Shown here one piece after another: positions 8,343 through 17,117 of a stretch of 35,343 nt of DNA. The translations under genes and the position numbers were made by a program. The DNA comes from Candidatus Omnitrophota bacterium. Its GTDB lineage: Bacteria; Omnitrophota; Omnitrophia; Omnitrophales; JACQLI01. Every line of letters begins with the position of its first letter. The stretch's first letter is position 1. Under the pieces are notes generated by a model. That model had not been told where the DNA came from and searched no databases. It saw only the letters and a list, made by a program, of their open reading frames with translations. The stretch lies in the NCBI GenBank assembly GCA_016179745.1, contig JACPCP010000013.1, positions 1 through 35,343 on the forward strand, read 5' to 3'.

Positions 8343-8362
8343 GTGTAAAGCAGGAAAAATCC

Positions 8363-8704
8363 TTAAACGAGGGCCCGCTCGCCCCGTTCCCGGGTGCGGA
8401 TCCGGACCACTTCGGAGACCTCGGTGACGAAAATCTTTCCGTCCCCAACCCCGCCCGTGTAGGCCGATTCCAGGATGGCCTGAATGATTTTCTCGGCATC
8501 CCGCTCATTGGCCACGATTTCCACCTTGATCTTGGGAAGGAAGTCGACCTTGTATTTCTCCCCTCTCCACTGCTGGACCGTGCCCTTCTGAAGGCCGTGG
8601 CCCTCAATCTCCGTGATCGTGATCCCGGGGTACCCCGAGCGCTCCAGGGCCGCCCGAACCCCGTCCAGTTTCTCAGGCCTGATGACTGCTTCAATCTTTT
8701 TCAT
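8363..8704 (-). CDS. glnB: Nitrogen regulatory protein P-II
   Basis: This trimeric signal protein senses 2-oxoglutarate and ADP/ATP and controls Amt, GlnA and regulators. It has 113 aa, close to the usual 112. N-terminal KKIEAVIRPEKLDGVR and the B-loop region YTGGVGDGKIFV are typical. In the T-loop Tyr51, the uridylylation site, is kept (RGEKYKVDFLPK), while position 46 is Trp instead of the common Tyr. ATG 8704 has the SD AGGAGAGG about eight bases upstream. It lies 33 bp after amt, the classic amt-glnB pairing (such paralogs are often called GlnK). Confidence 0.95.
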   Translation of the reverse strand: MKKIEAVIRPEKLDGVRAALERSGYPGITITEIEGHGLQKGTVQQWRGEKYKVDFLPKIKVEIVANERDAEKIIQAILESAYTGGVGDGKIFVTEVSEVVRIRTRERGERALV

Positions 8705-8737
8705 GGTAGTGTCCTCTCCTAATCAGTTGACCTTCAA

Positions 8738-10099
8738 TTACCGTTTCCCGGCATATTCGGGCGCTTTTTCTTCGACGGAGCTTCCCAGCCCGAGCACGGT
8801 GTAATGTGGTTTGCGGATCACGAAATCAGGATAAGCCGAGTTACCGTGTTCGCCGATGTCCAACCCCTCAATTTCTTCGTGGAGACTGACGCGAATGCCA
8901 ACGGTGTGTTTAATCAACAGCCAAAAGATCAAAGCCGCAAAGAAGGTGTAGAGCCCCACGGCGCCGATTCCGGTCAGTTGGGCCGTCAGAAGCTTCGTCC
9001 CGCCCCCGAAGAGGAGCCCGTTTCCAGTCGTATTCGGGCTCACCCAATCCTGGGCAAAGAGGCCCACGGAGAGAGTCCCAAAGATTCCATTCACCAAGTG
9101 GACCGCTGTGGCGCCGACGGGATCGTCCACATGAACCTTGTCAAAGAAAATAACCGCCAGCACGACCAGGACGCCTGCAATAAATCCGATGATCGCCGAA
9201 CTCCCGACGCTCACAAAGGCACAGGGGGCCGTGATGGCCACCAGGCCGGCCAAGCAACCGTTCAGGGTCATTCCCAAATCCGGTTTCTTCAGCAGGAGCC
9301 AGGCGATCAGCGTGGAACCCAAAACACCGGTTGCGGCAGCCATGTTCGTAGTCACACAAATATGGGCCATGAGTCTCGGATCAGCGGCCATGGTGCTTCC
9401 CGGATTGAAACCAAACCAGCCGAGCCAAAGAACAAAGGTGCCGATCAGGGCCAGGCTCATGCTATGTCCGGGAATCACGTTGATTTTCCCGTTCGGCCCG
9501 TATTTTCCAAAGCGAGGGCCGAGGACAAGGGCCCCGGCTAGTGCGGCCCAGCCTCCCACGGAATGAACGACCGTGGAGCCCGCAAAATCCCACATCCCGA
9601 GCTTGGCGAGCCAGCCGCCGCCCCAGATCCAGTGACCCGTCACCGGATAAATGAGACCCACGAGCAGAAAGGAAAACAGGATGAAAGAAAGATATTTGAT
9701 CCGGCCGCCAACCGATCCTGAAACGATCGTGGCTGCCGTCCCGGCAAAAACAAGCTGAAAGAAAAATTTGGCCAAAAGAGGAACTCCGGTCCAGGCGATG
9801 GAACTATAAGCCCCCTGATAGGCGTCACCGGTGGCAGGGCTATTGTCAGCGCCGTGAAGCATGAAAAGCCCTTTCAAACCGAACCACGGGCCGCCGTCCC
9901 CGAACATCAGTCCCCAGCCAATAAACCAGAAGGCAACGGTGGAACAAGCAAAGACAACAAAATTTTTGGAGAGGATGTTAACGCAGTTTTTACTCTGTTG
10001 AAAACCCGCTTCGACGCAACCAAACCCCAGATTCATGAAGAAAACGAGCATCGCCGTCACCAGAACCCAGAGCGTATCAGCCATTACTTTTGGATCCAT
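8738..10099 (-). CDS. amt: Ammonium transporter Amt
   Basis: Amt is a trimeric inner-membrane ammonium channel. The protein has 453 aa and about 11 TM segments. It opens directly with TM1 (VLVTAMLVFFMNLGFG), with no evident signal peptide. Family motifs include DFAGSTVVHSVGGWAALAG, which carries the first pore His, and DDPVGATAVHLVNGIFGT, which carries the second. GFNPGSTMA is also typical. ATG 10099 has the SD AAAGGAGA about seven bases upstream. A sigma-54 promoter lies ~85 bp upstream, indicating induction under nitrogen limitation. It is followed by glnB and glnA. Confidence 0.95.
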   Translation of the reverse strand: MDPKVMADTLWVLVTAMLVFFMNLGFGCVEAGFQQSKNCVNILSKNFVVFACSTVAFWFIGWGLMFGDGGPWFGLKGLFMLHGADNSPATGDAYQGAYSSIAWTGVPLLAKFFFQLVFAGTAATIVSGSVGGRIKYLSFILFSFLLVGLIYPVTGHWIWGGGWLAKLGMWDFAGSTVVHSVGGWAALAGALVLGPRFGKYGPNGKINVIPGHSMSLALIGTFVLWLGWFGFNPGSTMAADPRLMAHICVTTNMAAATGVLGSTLIAWLLLKKPDLGMTLNGCLAGLVAITAPCAFVSVGSSAIIGFIAGVLVVLAVIFFDKVHVDDPVGATAVHLVNGIFGTLSVGLFAQDWVSPNTTGNGLLFGGGTKLLTAQLTGIGAVGLYTFFAALIFWLLIKHTVGIRVSLHEEIEGLDIGEHGNSAYPDFVIRKPHYTVLGLGSSVEEKAPEYAGKR

Positions 10100-10183
10100 T
10101 CGATTTCTCCTTTCAAGATTCTATTTTCGGTATCCCCCGACTTCAAAGATAAAGAACAGTCGCCTTTCATGCAGGGAGTAGAA

Positions 10184-10200
10184 GGCAACTAACATGCCAA
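10184..10200 (-). promoter_or_regulatory. Sigma-54 (-24/-12) promoter of amt-glnB-glnA
   Basis: On the minus strand bases 10200-10184 read TTGGCATGTTAGTTGCC. The GG and GC are separated by exactly 10 bases, close to the TGGCACG-N4-TTGCA consensus. The expected start is near 10172, giving a ~70-nt leader. A NifA-type activator is encoded upstream in the same orientation. Confidence 0.8.
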
Positions 10201-10231
10201 TTAAATCCCCCTCTCAGGGTCAAAATCAAAG

Positions 10232-10243
10232 AAGGGGCCCCTT
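10232..10243. promoter_or_regulatory. 12-bp palindrome upstream of the sigma-54 promoter
   Basis: AAGGGGCCCCTT is a perfect palindrome centred about 40 bp upstream of the -24 element. It could be an activator site. It does not match the TGT-N10-ACA NifA or NtrC consensus, so the role is speculative. Confidence 0.3.
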
Positions 10244-10283
10244 ATGCCAAAGGAGGTTCGAGGAAACATTTTTGTAAGCTTAT

Positions 10284-10313
10284 CTGAGGCGGGCTTCAAT
10301 TTTGTTGCCTCAG
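10284..10313. terminator. Hairpin spanning the APC permease stop codon
   Basis: CTGAGGC (10284-10290) pairs with GCCTCAG (10307-10313), loop 16 nt. No strong U-run follows on the minus strand, so it is a weak terminator at best. It separates the permease from the sigma-54 promoter region. Confidence 0.35.
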
Positions 10314-11974
10314 CCGCTGATTACAATATGGCAATCCCGGGGGAGATTTTTGGCCAGAGTCCGGACCACATCCCCTCTTAAAAGATTCACCAACGCACTC
10401 CGCCGTGTGGCCCCGATCATCACGGTGTTGACTTCCAACTCCTGCGCAGCGCCCGCAATCAGCTTCCCGGGATTTTCCCCGAGACGCCACACCGGAACGG
10501 CCGTCACCCCTCTCTTCTCCATCTCCTTTTGGGCTTTCCCAAGGAGATCGAGGGACTTCGTGGAAGGTTCCAGTTCCGTGGGAAGTTCGGGAGAGGGCGG
10601 ACTTTCTTCAACGTAAACGAGGTAGACGGAATTCTCACCCTTTGATTTGACCCGCATGGCCGCCTCTTCAAGCAAAAAGAGATTCAGACCCTTCAACGCC
10701 ACAAGTGAGGAGCTTTTGTAAAGCGGTGCAATCTCCTTTGCTTCCGAAACCGTCAAGACATTCACCGATTCCACCAGCTCGGCAATCGGCACCGGCACCA
10801 CCACCTTGGCAAGGGCCCGAAGGATCAGGCCGGTCGAGAGAACAGCGGTGGCAAAAAGGAGGGCGTTGTGCTTTTCATAGGCAATCGTCAATTCGATGAG
10901 AAAAAGGACGGCAGAGCCGATGAAAAGGAGGATTCGCTCCTGTCGTTTGAGCGAAATTTCAAAATTGGTGGCGCAGGAACCGAGATTCAGCGTAATGGCC
11001 CCCACCACACCGATCGCATAAAGGGAAGCAAGTCTGACGATATCATGTTCAAAGATCAGAACCAAAACCGGCACCAAAGCCGCCACCATTAAACTGAGCC
11101 AGGGCATTCCAAAACGGTTCAGGCGGGCAAAAATTCCTGGAAGTTCCCCGTCCTTCGCCATCGCAAACTGAATCCCCACCAGATCTCCAATGGCCGTGTT
11201 TGCCGCAGAAAGGAGAAGGAGCCCGAAGACGAGCGAAATCACGTGCCCATACCACGGACCGATATAGTAATCTCCCAGCGCACGGAGCATATCGTCGGTG
11301 TGATTCGTCAGGCCCGGAATGGCATTCATTGCAATCCCCAGCAGAAAGGTCAGAAGGGAAACTTCGATCAGGACGGGCCAAATCGCCCGCTTTGACGTCC
11401 GCTCGACCGGCTGGGCCATGATCCCCGTCATGTTGGCAATCGCCTCCACCCCGGACAAGGCCAGAACGATCCCGGCAAATTGAGACCAGTTAGCGGCCCA
11501 ATTTCCTTCGGGCCACCGGAGTTCCACATGAGGCAGGGCAGGGACGGTTGCGAGAAAAAGAATGCCGGCCGCCGCCGAGGCCGCAATCCCGATGACCACG
11601 GCAAGGCTCCCCCCTTTGCCGGGCCCCACCCAATTAATGACCCCAATGGCCAGAATCGTCATGATCGCCCAGAGTTCCGGATGGGCAAAGTTAAAGTAGT
11701 GGAAGGCGTCGAGTGTGCTGAGGGAGGCTGTGACCACGTAATCGGCCATCAAAAGAAAGGCCCCGATCACGGCCAGCGTCTTGGACCGGTGTTTGACCGA
11801 GGAATAAACTCCGCCGCCGTCCGGATAAATCCGGCAGATGATCATGTAACAGCGGCCGACCAAAGCCGTCAACAGAGACATCAAACCCAGGAAAAACCAC
11901 GAGGCGTGGCCGGAGAGGGCAAAGGCAATCCCGAGGACATAGGCCTTGCTCGTGCCCCAGTCGCCATAAAGCAT
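10310..11974 (-). CDS. APC-superfamily permease with C-terminal universal-stress-protein domain
   Basis: About 12 TM segments (residues 1-400) of the amino acid-polyamine-cation type precede a cytoplasmic ~150-residue domain. That domain ends in GATRRSALVNLLRGDVVRTL, matching the UspA nucleotide-binding signature (G-x2-G-x9-G-S/T). Substrate is unknown; an amino acid or other nitrogen compound is suggested by the neighbours. ATG 11974 is the first ordinary start. However, the frame stays open for 26 further codons, and the upstream residues (LLKKVERPGELKWFQAGA) look like a genuine N-terminus of this family. The only plausible start there is ATC at 12037-12035, with AAAGG-type SD about nine bases before it and 13 bases after the regulator stop. 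The longer form (10310-12037) is probably real. Confidence 0.8.
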   Translation of the reverse strand: MLYGDWGTSKAYVLGIAFALSGHASWFFLGLMSLLTALVGRCYMIICRIYPDGGGVYSSVKHRSKTLAVIGAFLLMADYVVTASLSTLDAFHYFNFAHPELWAIMTILAIGVINWVGPGKGGSLAVVIGIAASAAAGILFLATVPALPHVELRWPEGNWAANWSQFAGIVLALSGVEAIANMTGIMAQPVERTSKRAIWPVLIEVSLLTFLLGIAMNAIPGLTNHTDDMLRALGDYYIGPWYGHVISLVFGLLLLSAANTAIGDLVGIQFAMAKDGELPGIFARLNRFGMPWLSLMVAALVPVLVLIFEHDIVRLASLYAIGVVGAITLNLGSCATNFEISLKRQERILLFIGSAVLFLIELTIAYEKHNALLFATAVLSTGLILRALAKVVVPVPIAELVESVNVLTVSEAKEIAPLYKSSSLVALKGLNLFLLEEAAMRVKSKGENSVYLVYVEESPPSPELPTELEPSTKSLDLLGKAQKEMEKRGVTAVPVWRLGENPGKLIAGAAQELEVNTVMIGATRRSALVNLLRGDVVRTLAKNLPRDCHIVISG

Positions 11975-12050
11975 GGCGCCGGCCTGGAACCATTTTAGTT
12001 CCCGGGGACGTTCGACTTTCTTGAGAAGGGTGGCGATGGCTGGAGACCTT

Positions 12051-13643
12051 TCAGTCGTTCGGCGGGGGTCTCAGACCGTAACGCTTGATCTTGTATCCGA
12101 TCATTCTCTCGGTGAGGCCCAGCAATTGGGCAGCCCGGCGCTGGTTGCCGCCGGTTTTTTTCAAGGCCGACTCGATCAACGATTTCTCCATCTTCTCAAT
12201 CGTTTCCGGAAGCGGGCCGGGGACAGGTTCGGAACTCAACTCGGGATTGAAGGTCGTGAGACCGGGGCCTTTGCCGTCCTGCGGAATGGGGAAAAGATCA
12301 GGGGTCAGGGTTTCTCTCTTACACAGGACCACCGCCCGCTCCAGGGCATTTTCAAGTTCCCGGATATTGCCCGGCCAGGCGTAGTTCATCAAAATTTCCA
12401 TTGATTCGTCCGAAATGTATTTCACATTTTTTTTGTTCTCTTCACCGGCCCGCTCGAGAAAATATTTCACGAGGAGGGGGATATCTTCACGACGTTCCCG
12501 GAGCGCCGGCAGGAAAATCGGCACCACGTTCAGGCGGTAATAAAGATCCTCCCGGAAACGGCCTTCCCGGACCTCCTTTTCCAAATCCTTGTTGGTGGCC
12601 ACGATGAGGCGAATGTCGACCCGGATGGTTTGCGTGCCGCCGAGCCGCTCAAACTCCCTTTCTTGAAGGACCCGAAGCATCTTCACCTGTGTTGAAAGGG
12701 GGATGTCTCCGATCTCGTCCAGGAAAAGCGTCCCGCCATTGGCCATTTCAAACCGCCCGATCTTGGTGGCCGCCGCCCCCGTGAAGGCCCCTTTTTCGTA
12801 ACCGAAAAGCTCGCTTTCGAGAAGCGTTTCCGGAAGCGCCGCACAGGAGACCTTGACAAACGGTTTGTCCGCCCGGTCGCTTTGAAAATGGATGGCATTG
12901 GCAATCAGTTCCTTCCCCGTCCCGCTTTCACCCCGGAGGAGCACGGTCGCCTTGGTTTTGGCCACCAGCTCCAACGTGTCATCCACGTCACGCATCCGCT
13001 TGCTTTCCCCCACAATGTTGGAAGGATGGAAGCGTTTCTTGAGCTGGCGCCTGAGGCGGCTATTTTCATCCTGAAGGCGGGCCTTTTCTTTTTCGACCAT
13101 TTTATGGACACGCACCGCCTGGGCGACCATGGAACTGATAATCGTCAGAAGCCGAAGGTCTTCGTCGAAGGAAATGTCCTGCTGAAAGAGCCGGTCGACA
13201 CTGAGGGCCCCCAGGGTCTTGCCGTCCAGCTTGATGGGAACGCAGAGAAAAGAAATCTGGTTCCTCTGTTTGATGTCGCCCCGGGCCTCGGTCCGGTTGA
13301 GGAAAAGGGGCTCCTTCCCCACGTTTCTCACGATGATCGGCTCCCCCGCCGCCACGACCCGGCCCGTGATCCCCTCGCCCACCTTGTAACGTCCTCTTTC
13401 GATTGCCTTCCCGCTCAGGCCCCGGGCCACTTGAATGATGAGTTCGTTCGTCTCCTCATTCAAAAGAGTCAGGGTCCCCCGTTCCATGGCCATCTTATCG
13501 TGGAGGATCCCCAGGACTTCTTTCATAATGGCTTCAAGGTCCAGGGACGAATTCATCGCCTTGGAAATTTCGTAAAGCGTCGTGATCTCCGCAAGCTCCC
13601 GCTTGAGACCGGGAAGAGATTTTCCCCGATTTGATTTTTCCAT
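12051..13643 (-). CDS. NifA-type sigma-54-dependent transcriptional activator (GAF-AAA+-HTH)
   Basis: This 530-aa bacterial enhancer-binding protein has an N-terminal GAF sensor (about residues 25-180) and a short coiled coil (183-203). The AAA+ domain has Walker A GESGTGKE (238-245), the sigma-54-contacting GAFTGA loop (285-290) and Walker [12 protein letters not shown] (303-313). A C-terminal Fis-type HTH contains [27 protein letters not shown]. It lacks a receiver domain, so it is NifA/NorR-like in layout, not NtrC-like. No nif genes are present. The likely target is the sigma-54 promoter of amt-glnB-glnA two genes downstream. ATG 13643 lies one base after the lpxI stop with GGTGGGG as SD; the frame remains open to 13670. 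Confidence 0.9.
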   Translation of the reverse strand: MEKSNRGKSLPGLKRELAEITTLYEISKAMNSSLDLEAIMKEVLGILHDKMAMERGTLTLLNEETNELIIQVARGLSGKAIERGRYKVGEGITGRVVAAGEPIIVRNVGKEPLFLNRTEARGDIKQRNQISFLCVPIKLDGKTLGALSVDRLFQQDISFDEDLRLLTIISSMVAQAVRVHKMVEKEKARLQDENSRLRRQLKKRFHPSNIVGESKRMRDVDDTLELVAKTKATVLLRGESGTGKELIANAIHFQSDRADKPFVKVSCAALPETLLESELFGYEKGAFTGAAATKIGRFEMANGGTLFLDEIGDIPLSTQVKMLRVLQEREFERLGGTQTIRVDIRLIVATNKDLEKEVREGRFREDLYYRLNVVPIFLPALRERREDIPLLVKYFLERAGEENKKNVKYISDESMEILMNYAWPGNIRELENALERAVVLCKRETLTPDLFPIPQDGKGPGLTTFNPELSSEPVPGPLPETIEKMEKSLIESALKKTGGNQRRAAQLLGLTERMIGYKIKRYGLRPPPND

Positions 13644-13644
13644 G

Positions 13645-14448
13645 TTAACGCCCCACCAGGGCAATGCCAACTTGATCGGCCCGTTTCACAAATTCACGGA
13701 GATCAATAAAAATGGTTTTCCCCGCCTCGAAGGCCAGCGCCTTCGCCCGGGCCTCGATCAGACAACCCAGGGTCCCGAGCCCAACGGCAGGGACGTCGAA
13801 CCGCATGTCCTGCCGGGGCTTGGCCGTTTTCACAACTGTCACACCGCCCCGGCCCAAAAGGCCTCCCCGTTTGATGGTTTCATCCGTCCCTTCAATGGCC
13901 TCGAGGGCCAGGACCGCTTTATTTTTCACCACCACGGTCTGCCCGATGTCGAGCGAGCCCAGGGCCTTCGCAATCTTCCAGCCGAACTCCATATCTTCCT
14001 CCGCCTCTTTCGAAGGTGTTTTTTTTCCTAACACTCCCGGCCCCGGCATCGCCTCTTTGAGGAAACGGGTGGAATCCTGGAGCTCGATCCCCTCAGAGGC
14101 CAGATAATCGGCAATCCCGCCCAGGAGGGCGTCGTCCCGGAAGTCCCGGGTTTTCAGGAGCACCTTGGCCATTTCCAAATCGGGCTGGACGTTTCCCTGA
14201 AAGATTTGCACCTTTTCAATTTTTCCGGCCATCAAGGCCTCCCGGACCCCTTCCGCCTTGAAAAAATCTCGCAGACGGCCAAGCTGGCCCAGTTTGATTT
14301 CCCGGTAGGCATCGGTCACCTGGGTCAGGCCGGGGTCGGACTCGCCGGCGATCCCGCAGCAGACCACACGATACCCCCCCTGTCTCGCCTCTTCGGCGAC
14401 CAAAAAGGGGAAACGTCCTTTGCCCGCAATGAGGCCCAGCGTCTTCAT
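13645..14448 (-). CDS. lpxI: UDP-2,3-diacylglucosamine pyrophosphatase LpxI (DUF1009)
   Basis: LpxI hydrolyses UDP-2,3-diacylglucosamine to lipid X and UMP, the step done by LpxH in E. coli. The 267-aa length is typical. N-terminal [19 protein letters not shown] and the C-terminal LpxI domain are recognisable, with [29 protein letters not shown] and [17 protein letters not shown]. It follows lpxA by seven bases and precedes the sigma-54 activator by one base. LpxI is the form common in alphaproteobacteria and several PVC phyla. Confidence 0.95.
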   Translation of the reverse strand: MKTLGLIAGKGRFPFLVAEEARQGGYRVVCCGIAGESDPGLTQVTDAYREIKLGQLGRLRDFFKAEGVREALMAGKIEKVQIFQGNVQPDLEMAKVLLKTRDFRDDALLGGIADYLASEGIELQDSTRFLKEAMPGPGVLGKKTPSKEAEEDMEFGWKIAKALGSLDIGQTVVVKNKAVLALEAIEGTDETIKRGGLLGRGGVTVVKTAKPRQDMRFDVPAVGLGTLGCLIEARAKALAFEAGKTIFIDLREFVKRADQVGIALVGR

Positions 14449-14455
14449 CGGAGGG

Positions 14456-15244
14456 TCAGCGGGAGATGCCCCGCTTCGAGTCTTTCAAATAATGAAGCAG
14501 GGTCTCAATCGAGGGGGACGGGGAGATTTCTTTTCGAATTTTGGCAACGGCGTTTTTCACGGTCAGACCGGAACGAAAGAGAATCTTATAAGCCCTTTTG
14601 AGGGCCGCCTTTTCCTCCTTGGAAACTCCGGCCCGGTCCAGGCCCACCGAGTTGATTCCGTGAACCACCGCCGGGTGGCCGTCCGCCATCATGTAAGGAG
14701 GGACATCCTGGACCACTTTTGAGCAGCCGCCGATGATGGCCAGCGTCCCGACCCGGACAAACTGATGAACGGCGCTGAGCCCCCCGATGATGGCACGGTC
14801 CTCCACCGTGACGTGTCCCGCCAGGGTGGCCGCATTTGCCAGCGTCACGAAATTTCCGATGACGCAGTCATGCGCCACATGCGCATAGGCCATCACGAGG
14901 GAGTCATCACCGATCACGGTTTCCGTGCCTTCCTTGGTCCCGGGATTGATCGTGACATATTCACGAATCTTGTTGCGGTTCCCAATCTTCAAAAAACTTG
15001 TGCCGCCGTCGTATTTCTTGTCTTGAGTGACACTGCCGATCACGGCCCCGGTGAAAATTTCGCACTCCCCGCCGACTGTGGTGTGGCCTTCGATCGTGAC
15101 CCGGGCGCCGACCACGGTCCGGTCGCCGATCCTGACGGTCCCCGCCACCATCGAGTAGGGGCCGATCTCGACCCCTTCGCCCAGTTCGGCGTCGGGGTGG
15201 ACAATGGCCGTAGGATGGATCTTGACTCCTTCCAAGTTCTGCAT
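14456..15244 (-). CDS. lpxA: UDP-N-acetylglucosamine acyltransferase LpxA
   Basis: LpxA adds the 3-O hydroxyacyl chain to UDP-GlcNAc, the first step of lipid A synthesis, in the cytoplasm. The 262-aa length is standard. Left-handed beta-helix hexapeptide repeats run from residue 8 to about 190. The catalytic His falls at residue 125 (AHVAH), as in E. coli, and NKIREYVTINPGT is conserved. A helical C-terminal domain follows. ATG 15244 lies four bases after the lpxC-fabZ stop. The frame is open upstream to 15415, but that part overlaps fabZ and is not LpxA-like. Confidence 0.95.
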   Translation of the reverse strand: MQNLEGVKIHPTAIVHPDAELGEGVEIGPYSMVAGTVRIGDRTVVGARVTIEGHTTVGGECEIFTGAVIGSVTQDKKYDGGTSFLKIGNRNKIREYVTINPGTKEGTETVIGDDSLVMAYAHVAHDCVIGNFVTLANAATLAGHVTVEDRAIIGGLSAVHQFVRVGTLAIIGGCSKVVQDVPPYMMADGHPAVVHGINSVGLDRAGVSKEEKAALKRAYKILFRSGLTVKNAVAKIRKEISPSPSIETLLHYLKDSKRGISR

Positions 15245-15248
15245 TTTT

Positions 15249-16550
15249 TCAGCGCTGGACAATGGCAAATTTGACTTCCGCTTCACAAACCAGTTTGTCG
15301 CCGACAAAGGCGCGGCCGGCGCACTGTCCGGTCTTGGCCCGGCACCGGAGGACTTCCACCTCGAGCCGGAGCTCATCGCCGGGGACCACCGTTTGCCTAA
15401 ACTTGCAAAAATCAACGCTCATGAAATAGGCAATCTGGCCCCGCATCTCAGGCTGTGACAGCATCACGACCCCGCCCACCTGGGCCAGGGCCTCCAGGAT
15501 CAGGACCCCCGGCATCACGGGGTGGCCCGGAAAATGGCCCTTGAAATAATCCTCCGTGGTCCTCACAAGTTTGTAACCTACGGCCCGTTTTCCGGGCTCC
15601 AGCTTTTCCACCCTGTCAATCAGAAGAAAGGGATGCCGGTGCGGAAGAATCTTTTTGATCCCTTCCACGTCCAGCAACGAGGGAGTCTCGGAGCCGGCCG
15701 GAGATGATTTTTCCTTTTTGGGATGAGCCATGGCAATTTTTCTCACGAGTTCGACATTGAGGGCGTGCCCGCTTCGGGTGGCAATCACGTGCCCCTTCAG
15801 AAAGCCCCCCAGGAGGTAGAGGTCCCCCAAAAGATCCATCATCTTATGACGGCAGGCCTCGGTGTCAAATCTCAGGGAATTCTCAAGAGGGAGGTTCCGT
15901 TCAAAAACGAGGGTATTTCCAAGATTGGCCCCCTTCCCAAACCCTTTGGCCAGAAGGAGTTCAGCCTCTTCCTTGAGGCAAAAAGTTCGGGCCGGGGCAA
16001 TCTCCCGTTCAAAGATCTCGGGGAGGATCCGAAGGGAAAGGAACTGGTCCGCCAGGTCCCGGTGGCGGTAACTCAAGGTATAGGAAATCGTCAGGTGCGG
16101 CGCCGGAAGCACAATGAGATTTTGATCGCCGTGGTCGATAAAAACAGGTTCCCGGACCTCTATAAAGTGCCTTTCCCGGTCCTGAGGAACAAGGCCGGAA
16201 CGGGAGAGGGTCCCGGCGTACTCCCTGGCGCTTCCGTCCAAACCCGGAAGCTCTTCCCCGTCGACCTCCACCACCGCATTGTCAATTCCAAGCCCGTGAA
16301 AAACCGCCATCAAGTGCTCAATGGTGTGGACGACCCCTTTCCCCATTGTGAGCGATGTCTGACGGGCCCCGTCGGGATGAATATGATCCACCACCGCCCG
16401 GACCCGTTCGGAAGGATCCAAGTCGGTCCGGACAAAAAGAATTCCGCTGTCAGGCTCCCCCGGCCGGACCGTCACCGTCACCGTCCGGCCGGTGTGGAGG
16501 CCGGGGCCCCGAAACGAAACTGCCTCTCTCAGCGTCTGCTGTTCTGTCAT
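15249..16550 (-). CDS. lpxC/fabZ: Bifunctional LpxC-FabZ fusion (UDP-3-O-acyl-GlcNAc deacetylase / 3-hydroxyacyl-ACP dehydratase)
   Basis: Residues 1-275 are LpxC, the zinc deacetylase committing to lipid A. Zinc ligands are His79 (HTIEH, with catalytic Glu78), His235 and Asp239 (RHKMMDLLGD); His262 (SGHALN) is the catalytic base. After a Lys/Ser/Pro linker (about 277-290), residues 292-433 are FabZ. It has ILPHRHPFLLIDRV, catalytic His339 in GHFPGHPVMPGVLILEA and Glu353. FabZ dehydrates 3-hydroxyacyl-ACP, so the fusion joins two enzymes competing for the same acyl-ACP pool. Such fusions are known in Bacteroidetes, Chlamydiae-related and other PVC lineages. The ATG shares one base with the ompH stop. 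Confidence 0.95.
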   Translation of the reverse strand: MTEQQTLREAVSFRGPGLHTGRTVTVTVRPGEPDSGILFVRTDLDPSERVRAVVDHIHPDGARQTSLTMGKGVVHTIEHLMAVFHGLGIDNAVVEVDGEELPGLDGSAREYAGTLSRSGLVPQDRERHFIEVREPVFIDHGDQNLIVLPAPHLTISYTLSYRHRDLADQFLSLRILPEIFEREIAPARTFCLKEEAELLLAKGFGKGANLGNTLVFERNLPLENSLRFDTEACRHKMMDLLGDLYLLGGFLKGHVIATRSGHALNVELVRKIAMAHPKKEKSSPAGSETPSLLDVEGIKKILPHRHPFLLIDRVEKLEPGKRAVGYKLVRTTEDYFKGHFPGHPVMPGVLILEALAQVGGVVMLSQPEMRGQIAYFMSVDFCKFRQTVVPGDELRLEVEVLRCRAKTGQCAGRAFVGDKLVCEAEVKFAIVQR

Positions 16551-17080
16551 CAGGCCTTTTTCTTCTGATAATTCCGGTTCAGTTCTTCCAGGATGTCATT
16601 GGACAGGTCGAAGCGGGGGCTTCGATAAAGGAGCGTGCGGTCGTTGAAGATGAGGTCGTAACCCTTCCGCTCGCCATACCGCTGGACCACCTCATCAATG
16701 TCCTTGAAAATTTCCCGGACCATCTTATTCCGCGATTCGCCCAGTTCCTTCCGGGCGGCGGCGTCAAACTCCTGCAGTTCCCGGATCTTGGCATCGATGG
16801 CTTCCTGTTTTTTCTCCTTGGCATTCTCGGCCAGAAGGGCCTGCTCATCCTTGAGGCGCCGAACCTCCCGGACCATGGCATCCCGCTCCTCTTCCTTGGT
16901 CTTTCCCGAGGCCTGAAGCCGGGTGTCGTTTTGCTTGGTCTTTTCGTAGCCGTCGAAGACCTTGGCCACGTCCACATAGCCGGCCTTGTTGACGGCGGCT
17001 GACACGACCGGCGTCAGGACGGTGCCGAAAACCAAAATCGAAAAAGCCGAAACAAATATTTTTCGCGAAATTCCTTTCAT
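16550..17080 (-). CDS. skp: Periplasmic chaperone Skp/OmpH
   Basis: This 176-aa periplasmic holdase would deliver outer-membrane proteins to BamA. A signal peptide (residues 1-28, cleavage near PVVSA) precedes the OmpH core: GYVDVAKVFDGYEKTK, a long charged coiled coil (about 45-130) and VVQRYGERKGYDLIFNDRTLLY near the end. ATG 17080 has the strong SD GAGGAGG. The position directly after bamA and before lpxC is the classic bamA-skp arrangement. lpxD, which often lies next, is absent here. Confidence 0.9.
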   Translation of the reverse strand: MKGISRKIFVSAFSILVFGTVLTPVVSAAVNKAGYVDVAKVFDGYEKTKQNDTRLQASGKTKEEERDAMVREVRRLKDEQALLAENAKEKKQEAIDAKIRELQEFDAAARKELGESRNKMVREIFKDIDEVVQRYGERKGYDLIFNDRTLLYRSPRFDLSNDILEELNRNYQKKKA

Positions 17081-17117
17081 GGGATTGCCTCCTCTAGAGA
17101 TTTGAAGTTAAAACTGG

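Noticed and set aside
12051-13643. True nitrogenase regulator NifA
   Set aside because: Domain layout fits, but there are no nif genes; the linked targets are amt, glnB and glnA.
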